A stretch of DNA of 64,000 nucleotides from Monocercomonoides exilis (taxonomy: Eukaryota > Preaxostyla > Oxymonadida > Polymastigidae): contig LSRY02000040.1 of the NCBI GenBank assembly GCA_001643675.2, positions 152,001-216,000 on the forward strand, written 5' to 3'. A model generated the notes under the pieces. The model did no database searches, was not told the DNA's origin, and was given only the letters and a program-made list of their open reading frames with translations. Positions 56,423 through 64,000 of the stretch are shown one piece after another. The position numbers were made by a program, and so were the translations under genes. Numbering within the stretch: the first letter of the stretch is position 1; each line of letters opens with the position of its first letter.

Positions 56423-57211
56423 CACCATTTATTATTTAAATTTGGTAAACTTATTATTCGAAATTGTTAAACTTGTTATTCAAAATTGGTCAACTAATTA
56501 TTCGAAATTAATAAACTTAATATTCGAAATTGGTAAACTTCTTATTCAAAATTAATAAAATTCAGTATTTTTTATTAAAAATTTTTTTGATATAATATGA
56601 TCACTGGCTGATTGTCAGAAAGTGATTAAAATGTTTTGTTTTTTCATTATTCTTAAAAAGAATGAAAATTGAACCCCAATTTTTATTATTTGTGAATAAA
56701 TTTGAAATTTCTGATTTTTCAGAAAAAAATCATCATCCATGAAATCGGATAATTTTCAAACGAATAAACATCACATTGCTTGGCAAAACATCATTCAATC
56801 AATTTATTTTATTTGTGTTTAAATATGCAAAGAAGATCAATAAAAACAAATGAAGAATTCTTGTTAACAGTTTGTTAAATTGATATAAAAAAATATTTTG
56901 ATTGAATGATGTTTTGCCAAGCAATGTGATGTTTATTCGTTTGAAAATTATCCGATTTCATGGATGATGATTTTTTTCTGAAAAATCAGAAATTTCAAAT
57001 TTATTCACAAATAATAAAAATTGGGGTTCAATTTTCATTCTTTTTAAGAATAATGAAAAAACAAAACATTTTAATCACTTTCTGACAATCAGCCAGTGAT
57101 CATATTATATCAAAAAAATTTTTAATAAAAAATACTGAATTTTATTAATTTTGAATAAGAAGTTTACCGATTTCGAATAATAAGTTTATTAATTTCGAAT
57201 AATAAATGGTG
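56423..57211. mobile_element. Foldback (palindromic) element
   Basis: The two halves are inverted copies around a 95-bp spacer (56803-56897). The inner about 260 bp of each arm appear identical (for example CATCATTCAATCAA at the left inner end and its complement at 56898). The outer parts consist of units of about 20 bp like TTATTCGAAATTGGTAAAC, more numerous in the left arm. The ends are CACCATTTATTAT and its complement. No coding capacity. The CACC end and the ATTCGAAATT units resemble the ends of the Merlin-like element at 2266-4654, so this may be a non-autonomous relative. No target duplication is evident. Confidence 0.75.
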
Positions 57212-58093
57212 TAGTGTGTGTAAATAAATGTGGACGTATTCAATGTTTGTGGACAGATCCATTATCTCAACAATTGTTTATGATTTCATTTTAGCAATAA
57301 ACTGATTTTGTACGAAAATATTTGCTTTAAGAATTTTGTTCAACGTGGAACTTTCAAAGATTTTCCTCGATTTTTGAATATTTCTACAGGATATTTTGCA
57401 TGAGAATGACCGAAAAATAATTTAATGATTGCAATTTAAGTTTGAAACAAATTATTGATATTTTCATAAAAGCGAATATTCTGCTTCATTTATAAAAGAA
57501 AAAATTTTTTGACAAAATTATTTCGAATTAATAAATGATTTTTCGAAACAAGCTTTGGAATACTATTTTGTTCTTTTAAAAGACATTGTTATGAAAGTTT
57601 GAAGGTTTTCATTGAATTTTTTTCAGATGAATGATAAAGGTCAAATTTTTAAAAATGTCTCCAAGGATCAAAATGTTTTCCGATTGGAGAAAGCAATGAA
57701 ATACTCAGAGGACTTTATTAATCATAAATATTCAAATTTTCACTAATGAATTGGATTATCTATGAAAAACATCAGTATCAAAAAAAATGGTCCTTGTTAT
57801 AAATTATGATTTTATTTTTTGATCAATTTGAAAATTGATTATCTGGTGAAATAAGATTTGTTGCATTTTATCATAAAAGCTTCTGATCTAGACATTTGAG
57901 GTACGAAGTGTTTCGCAAGTTTTAACGTAAAAAAAATTATTTAAATATGAAATAACTTATTCTTTCATTTTCACTGTCTTTCTTTGTTAGAGCAATAAAA
58001 ATGAAAAACACTTATCATTGAGGTAAAAGAGAATTGAATAATCTTCAAAAAAAAGGAAAAACGAAATGGATACAACAGAAAGTTAGTCCTTTT
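57212..58093. other. AT-rich intergenic DNA
   Basis: No supported gene. Confidence 0.5.
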
Positions 58094-59210
58094 CATTGTG
58101 CGAATGGATTGGTTGCACATCGCAACAAGGAGGTGCTCTTTATGTGCATGACAATGAAAAAACCATTCTTAATATTGAAAATTCGTCTTTTGCTAAATGT
58201 GATGCTTCTTCAACAAGATGTGGAAGAATATTTGTAATGAATATTGCTGAATGGATTTTGCTCCATGCTCCATTTACACAATGTTTTGAAGCAAAAGCAA
58301 GCTCAAATGGTTGCAGTGGTGGAGGAGTTCAATTTGAAATTATAAATTCACAGCCTATAGTCGATGATTGTTCATTTCAAAATTACTCATCCGGCAACCA
58401 AAAACTCAAAAGCAGAAGGAGTGTATTATTAACTCCTTTTTCTTCTATTGCCGAAGTGGTCTATCGACATATGGTGAAGGAGGAGCAGTTCTCCATTGGA
58501 ATTCTGCAGACAAAGTTATTATTTCAAACTGCAAATTCAACAATTGCTATTCGATGTGTGGAGCGGGAGCTGTTGGCATTTAAATTAATAGTTTCAATTA
58601 TGGAACATTGTTTTATTACTGCTTTTTCCACAATAACTCATGTGTGAAAGGTGGGCATGACATTCTTTTTCAAGACTCTTCGCTAAACTACATTCATCCA
58701 AGCTGCTATTTAAACAGACAAACAGAAATCAGAGTTCGCACAAACTCGGGTTCAATCATTGACAGAAGTGAATGGTTTCGAAACGATTTTGGAACTATGA
58801 GATTTATTTCTTCATCCATAGCCAACATTGACTTTAAAGGCACTTTTTCATGTGGGATCAATGAAAGCAATCCGTGAAATACTATCACCCATTGTTTGAC
58901 AAAACTTATTCCTGACTATGTGACGGATGTAGAGATACTCGCAGGAACAATAACCGTGACAAAAAATGTGGACTGCAGTCCCAACACTTACACAATATAC
59001 GGCCAAAGTGAAATGAGAACAGCAATCCAAACAAAATTTTTAAAAATCAGGATTTTCTCTTTTTTGGAATCGACAGGCACATTGACTGTTAGGGGATTTG
59101 TTCTTTTGCATGATTCGGTACATGAAAATAATCGAGCCTCAAGGCTGTTTGAGATTACAGGAGCAGGAGATCTGAGGATAAGCTCGCTGAACATATCACC
59201 TGGAAGCTGA
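58094..59210 (+). pseudogene. Beta-helix surface-protein fragment, broken
   Basis: Reads CEWIGCTSQQGGALYVHDN, TILNIENSSFAKCDASSTRCG and GGGVQFEIINSQPIVDDCSFQ. One frame change near 58390 is followed by YGEGGAVLHWNSADKVIISN, MCGAGAVGI then TAA, SFNYGTLFYYCFFHNNSC, CGINESNP then TGA, TVTKNVDCSPNTYTIYG, TGTLTVRGFVLLHDSV and FEITGAGDLRISSLNISPGS, ending at 59210. GG-rich turns alternating with short beta strands and Cys-containing rungs are typical of the right-handed beta-helix surface proteins also seen at 22140. Neither a start nor a membrane anchor is present. At least two nonsense codons and a frameshift indicate a pseudogene. Confidence 0.65.
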
Positions 59211-59452
59211 GAACTCCACAATAATGTCAGTTTCCACAAAGTTGACTAATTTTTTTTTTATCAAGAATTATTAATGGAAAATGTTAACTGAGCAAGGATC
59301 ACAAAAATATTTCATTATAAACATCTTCTTTTCAATTAAGGTTTCATTTGCGCGTTTTGAATTTGCCATTAACGGGATTTCGAGAATAATTAGGAATGTG
59401 CAAGATGATAATGAGAAAAGAAAGAGATAGACGCAAATGCATGGGAACAAGG

Positions 59453-60471
59453 TTAAGTGGATGAAGATTGAGTTTTTGTTCTTTGAGTATCTCCCTTCTC
59501 TAGCGCTCGCGCTTCTGTCCACGCTGCAAGCTCCGCCGACCGCTCGCACGAAACAAACCCCACTTCCACCGCGATGAGATGCTCTGCCAGCTGGAACAGA
59601 ACACCGCACTTCCCCTCAAAGTCAAACGTGATGTTGTGCTCCCGGCAGTTCGAAAAGAACTGCCCGTGCGGCACACGCGACAGCTCCGGCTGGTAGAACG
59701 GCTGCACAATCACAAAGCTGCGTGTCGCTGCTGGAGAGTGACAGGCATACGCCTGTGTAGAGGCGTTGGCTGAGCCAAACGCCACCTGAGGAGACACTCT
59801 CTGCACACATGCCACCTGGCGCGGAGAGAATAATCTGTGCTCCGCTCGAAGAAGTCAGAGGATGAGCACAGGCAGAATGCACAGAATCAAATGAGAGAGC
59901 GCAGGTGCATACAAAGCATCAATGCTTGAACGGTATAGAAGAAGGTTGTTTCTAGATATATATCCATACATAAATGCAGAAAATGTGATATCCACCGGAA
60001 CGCCGACGACGCTGCCAGCGGGCCCACCGAAAGATCCACTGCACACATCCGCCGCGACTCCCACTCGTCTACAAACACAAAATACGAAACACCAAACACC
60101 CCAGTCATCCCTTTCCCGTGGCACACTCGCCAGATCGCATACATCGCATCCCGCAGAGCGATAGACGGCACACTTTCCTGCGGCACAACCGCTCCAATCG
60201 TAACAAGCTCGTCCATCCTCTCTCTCTGCCTGTCCGAGCTCAAATGCAACGGCACTCTATCCGATGTCAAACACCCACCCCCACCTCCACCCCCTTCTCT
60301 TTCCCTTCTCTTCTCTCTCCTCCCAAACAGCCTCTCTTCAATAAACGTAATGCTCATCGTCCCGTCCGGCTGTATCATTCCTTCCACAACAGGCTTCCCC
60401 ACAATCCCCTCCCGCTCTATGCACAGCTCCACCAGCACCTCATTCACCATCACCTCCTTCACCATCGCCAT
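59453..60471 (-). CDS. C-terminal part of an IQCH-like (ATP-grasp-related) protein, possibly broken
   Basis: The minus strand from 60471 reads MVNEVLVELCIEREGIVGKP, VEGMIQPDGTMSITFIEERL, a Gly/Arg-rich insert, TIGAVVPQESVPSIALRDAM, YAIWRVCHGKGMTGVFGVSY and CAVDLSVGPLAASSAFRW to about 59960. After an unresolved junction it resumes at about 59815 as RVSPQVAFGSANASTQAYAC, FVIVQPFYQPELSRVPHGQF, FSNCREHNITFDFEGKCGVL and EHLIAVEVGFVSCERSAELA, ending at 59453. The order (PDG block, PQ-S-VP block, VDL, then FF..CREH.I.FD) fits the C-terminal domain of IQ-motif-containing H proteins, which occur in flagellated cells. A TGA about 45 nt upstream of 60471 interrupts an extension (LKHAIVEGE then TGA), so a 5' exon or damage is possible. 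G+C is clearly higher than in the flanks. Confidence 0.5.
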
Positions 60472-61455
60472 TATAAGATTGTACCTCCATCTCCCATTCG
60501 CTCATTCTCCTTCAACAATCGCATGCTTCAGATTCACAGGAACACTCAGCAGAAATTTTTCGTCTAGTGATTGGATATCATCATCATCATCATTTTCATC
60601 GGCTACATCATCATTACGCTTTCTTTTATATAACCTGAGCATTTTAAAAGATAAAGATAATTTTTAATCATATCTTCTTCTTCTTCTCTATCTTCTTCTC
60701 TGTCATCTTTATCTTCTTCCACTTCTTCTTCATCTTTATCATCTTCTACTACTACTGCTTCTTCTTCTTCTTCTTCAATCTCTTTCTTATTCGCATGAAC
60801 TCCTTTTTTTCTTCATTGTTGTTCAAACTTCCTTCAAACATTTGCAACCGTCATATACTTCCTTAACTTTATTCCCCTCATATTTCCGAAATAGTGAGCA
60901 CCCAGCTGCTTCTCACTCCTCATCTCATCGAATGAATTTTTCATTTGTCAATTTCGAACAATATCGTTACGCCCCGACTACCAGCAAATAATGAAAATGA
61001 AAATACATATAAAGTTCTTTGATAAATACAATCAAATAATAAAGTTCATTATACACCTCTTTTCGTTGGTCTAATGGAAGCTCATGCTTCAACACACCTT
61101 CCAGCAATCAGAATAATCGACTTTCACTTCCGTCAGAAAAACACAGTTGCAATCTTATCGGCCTTATCGCTGCAAAAAACCTATCTATTCCAGCTGCCAC
61201 ATTTTGAATACATGGAATATTTTCTCTTTGGGTTCTTGTGTCACTTTTGTTGAATTTTGCTTCATTTGGTCGTTTCCATAACAGATTTGGAGCAGATTAA
61301 GAAAAGGGGCACAACATGATGAGCTGTGGCTGAATGGGCTTGTGAATGAGATTGAGGGGCAATCGGCTGTATTTATTGTGCTTGAGGAAGGATTTTAGTG
61401 GTTGGGGAGAAGTTGGGTTTTGAAGGGGACTGGAGAGTGTGAGGGGTTTTTGGGG

Positions 61456-61491
<36 letters not shown>

Positions 61492-63230
61492 TATTTTTGT
61501 GAGGTTTTGTTGTGCAAATGGATGTGATGGAGATGGATTGGGATAAGGTTAGGAAGGGTTTTTTTTTGAGATTTTTACCGGAATGAGGAGTGGGAATTGC
61601 GTTTATTATTGGAGAAAAGGAATTTGATGTGGAGGAGATGGGGTGAGGCGGGGCAACAGAAGGGAAGAAGATGTGTGGGGCAAACAGAGTATACTTATTG
61701 GAGGGGAAGATATGAGGGGGAAAGAAGGAGGGCAGGGGAAGAAATGGAAAAGTGATGTTTTTTTTTCAAATGCACAGATAAAGAGAGGTTCATGTGAAGT
61801 GGAGCAAGAGGGAGAGCTTTCGTAGATATACAAGTGGATGAGGAAATGGGAAGGGGGATATTTGGGAAGAGAAGAAGAAAAATGAAAGAAAATTTTCTTC
61901 AGATTTTTATTAGAAATTTTGTGGGCAATTTTGCCGCTCCTCACATTAAGGGGAAAGGGATGGATGTGGAGGTAGAGGAACACCGGAAGAAGGAACATCG
62001 AACGCAACACTTTGTTGTGGGGGTGTGGAGATAGAGATTCGTCAGAGATAGAGTTGGATGAAGGGCTGACCACGAGAAGGTGACTTGCACCAAAGAGAGG
62101 CAAAATATGGAGATTTGTTTATTTTTTATTTTATTTGAAAAAGGATGATGGAAAATGAAGTGGAAAAGATTTTGCATCGTTTGTGGAAGAGATGGAGGAT
62201 GTGTGGTGGAGAGACGTTGCTGCTTTGAGAGAAAATATGGAGAAGAAAGCAATACATTGACAAAGGATGAGAAGGGGTTCTTCTGATGAAATCCACACCT
62301 TAGCAAGTTTTTTGATGGAATGGAGTTTACGGAGGTTATTCTAGTGGAAGCAGAATAGAGGATTAGGCTTTGATAAATTTTTTTGGAAGGCAGAAAGGAG
62401 GTGATAATATTTTCATTGAAATTAACAAGAGAGATGGATCAAAATAGTTTTGAAGATTAAAGGAAATGTGTGATTTTTTTTGATATCATAAAAATTTACG
62501 AAGTTTGATCAAAATATTTTTTCATTAAGGGTGGGGTTGATTGGAAAATTGAAAATGATGATCATGATAATTGATTGCTTTAAAAATAATAATAATTATT
62601 TATTTGTTGATAAAAATTTGTTTCTCATTATTTTTATTACAAATTTAGAAAAAAACATATAATTCTAATTCAAAAAATATCAAAACTGAAGCAAACAGAA
62701 CAAAATACTCGTTCAAACGTTATTAAAACATGATAATAATTAGAACAATACGTAATTTATCAATTTCTTATAAAAATTAGTTTTATGATGTTATTACAAA
62801 AAAAATTTCAAATTGATATTGAAGATCTTAAAACATTTGTTAAAAATTTACAATATCAAAAACACAAATGGAAAAACAAAATAGAAACACATTATATTTA
62901 TCAGATATACAACGGTTTGGTTTGTTTTTGTTTAGAAACAAAAAATTCTTTAAATTAGTTATTCTTATAAATTGATCAAAGATATAGAAAAATAACAAAG
63001 AGAATAATAAAAATTGAATAGAAATTTGAAAAATTTTGTTTTTTAAACACTAAAAAAGCTTCTATCGCATGAACATCTTCATTTTATTTTCCTCCCTTCG
63101 TTTCTCCGTTGATTCTCCACATTTCTTCCTCGTCTCTTATCCTTCATCCAGATATCCACACCTGATGCTCCTCTCCTTTTGTCGCGACGCTCCTTTTCCA
63201 TACGGGCTTAACAAAAAAGCTTTTCGAATG
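60472..63230. other. Low-complexity and AT-rich intergenic DNA
   Basis: TCT-rich microsatellite at 60675-60790. (GA)n at 61458-61489. Purine-rich DNA at 61270-62300 has long chance frames on both strands without protein character, and 62400-63050 is AT-rich. No gene supported. Confidence 0.5.
61458..61489. repeat. (GA)n microsatellite
   Basis: About 16 GA units, direct reading. Confidence 0.9.
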
Positions 63231-63504
63231 CAATGGTTGATGTAGCAGAAGAGCGTACGTCTCTCGAAAGCTACTCCCTCGCCTCTTCATCATTATCGCA
63301 TCCTTTTCTGCATCCACTTCAGCTAAACTTGAATTCCTCTCAGTCTCAACCTCTTGGCTCCCTAGCAATTCCCTCGTGGCTATCTGCCCATCTGCTCTGG
63401 ATGGCTCCGCTTCTCTGGCTGGCTTGTCTGCCCCAGATCAAAGTACAATAATCGGTTTTCACTCCTCCAATAATACCAACATTGTGCGCTCATCCAACTA
63501 AGCA
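63231..63504. other. GC-richer stretch upstream of the beta-helix fragment
   Basis: Composition rises as in coding DNA and short frames exist in all directions, but none continues into the frame at 63505. It may be the decayed upstream part of that gene. Confidence 0.3.
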
Positions 63505-64000
63505 GCTCTTGTGTTAATTTGGTAAGGTGATGTGCCTTTGACTGCGCTTCTGAGGCGTACGTGTTCACCAGTTATGTGAGCGAAGAGTCTTCCGAGGGCG
63601 GAGTTGCAATGGTGTTCCTCAACTGCGAGAAGTTGTGGCTGCACTTGTCCGAATGCATCCTCAACTTCAACTTCGTCTTGAATCATGTATTCAGGGGAAA
63701 GGAACTCTTTCTCCGACACTCCTCCATCCCCGCCCAAATCAACGAGTCCCTCTTTCCCTTCGGCTTCACTCAGCATTCTTTCGCTTGAAACACGTCAATC
63801 TGCGAGTTTGACTTCTCCCACACAGACCCCAACCCCGATCTCGACTTCAACAAAGTCACCTTCATCATATTCTACAACGCCTACCATATATTTGTCAATC
63901 AAGACATCGGCTCCTCTGCGCACCATTACAGCTCCCCGCTTTCATCCTGTTCCTTCATCTTCACAACAGTGATTGAAAATGACAGCCAGAATTGCCTTTC
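63505..64000 (+). pseudogene. Beta-helix-like surface-protein fragment running off the window
   Basis: The frame reads CASEAYVFTSYVSEESSEGG, VAMVFLNCEKLWLHLSECIL, FVLNHVFRGKELFLRHSS and FPFGFTQHSFA. A TGA at 63786 follows, and the same frame continues with ICEFDFSHTDPNPDLDFNKV, IFYNAYHIFVNQDIG and CSFIFTTVIENDSQNCLS to the window end. GG turns and N-C-rung spacing are in keeping with the beta-helix family at 22140 and 58094. The single in-frame TGA suggests inactivation, although an intron cannot be excluded. Confidence 0.45.

Noticed and set aside
61061-61110. tRNA-like text (CGTTGGTCTAATGG)
   Set aside because: No matching acceptor stem or T-loop downstream; no cloverleaf could be drawn.
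61606-62103. Minus-strand 165-residue open frame
   Set aside because: Arises from purine-rich low-complexity DNA (Ser/Pro/His-rich translation) with a competing plus-strand frame; no protein-like pattern.
1-64000. Alternative genetic code with TAA/TAG as glutamine, suggested by single in-frame TAR codons in otherwise continuous frames (4799 gene 5' end, 18289, 38029, 38640, 43044).
   Set aside because: The helical-family genes end at the same alignment column with TAA (copies 1 and 2) and TGA (copy 4), and the PNKP, GTPase-like and copy 5 genes are free of internal TAR. The cases with internal TAR are mostly transposons or damaged copies, many with TGA or frameshifts as well, so decay is simpler.
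1-64000. CRISPR arrays, prokaryotic operons or phage genes
   Set aside because: No direct-repeat/spacer arrays or prokaryotic gene organisation; the introns and transposon classes are eukaryotic.

Overview
The window is AT-rich eukaryotic DNA, most likely from an oxymonad flagellate close to Monocercomonoides. Four things suggest this: short GT-AG introns (58-62 nt in one gene family), a local family of charged helical proteins of a kind I associate with Monocercomonoides, beta-helix surface-protein genes with 'G.D...CG....PC.S' modules, and a standard genetic code. On the code: homologous genes end at the same alignment column with TAA in two copies and TGA in a third. The organism call is inference from family resemblance, not from a marker gene.

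Layout. 1-567: 3' end of an unrecognised serine-rich protein. 2266-4654: decayed Merlin/IS1595-type DNA transposon. 4799-11549: block with two divergently transcribed helical-family genes flanking decayed or unrecognised coding sequence. 12148-13616: polynucleotide kinase 3'-phosphatase (PNKP). 14464-15749: third helical-family gene. 17078-20083: hAT-like element with 14-bp terminal inverted repeats (TIRs) and a perfect 8-bp target duplication, carrying a gene-like, intron-containing segment. 21423-24606 and 28558-31738: an almost perfect 3.18-kb inverted repeat carrying a beta-helix surface-protein gene, around a 3.95-kb spacer with an intact Merlin-type transposase. 31739-36115: 5'-truncated DIRS-type retrotransposon. 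37070-39645: pogo/Tigger-like element flanked by TA. 40551-44601: second DIRS-like element with 51-bp inverted ends. 45035-51851: inverted, diverged copy of the 4.8-11.5 kb block. 52373-55516: large P-loop GTPase-like gene. 56423-57211: foldback palindrome. 58094-59210: beta-helix pseudogene. 59453-60471: C-terminal part of an IQCH-like gene. 63505-64000: another broken beta-helix gene.

The clearly conserved cellular genes are PNKP, the GTPase-like gene and the IQCH-like gene. They are noticeably richer in G+C than the surrounding DNA. Most of the rest is a repeat landscape: at least five transposon classes, nested MITEs and two inverted duplications. Both outer ends of the 3.18-kb inverted repeat cut through transposon sequences, so it arose after those insertions. 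The helical family shows blocks of perfect identity shared between otherwise diverged copies, which points to ongoing gene conversion. Many elements and surface-protein copies carry nonsense codons and frameshifts and are probably dead.
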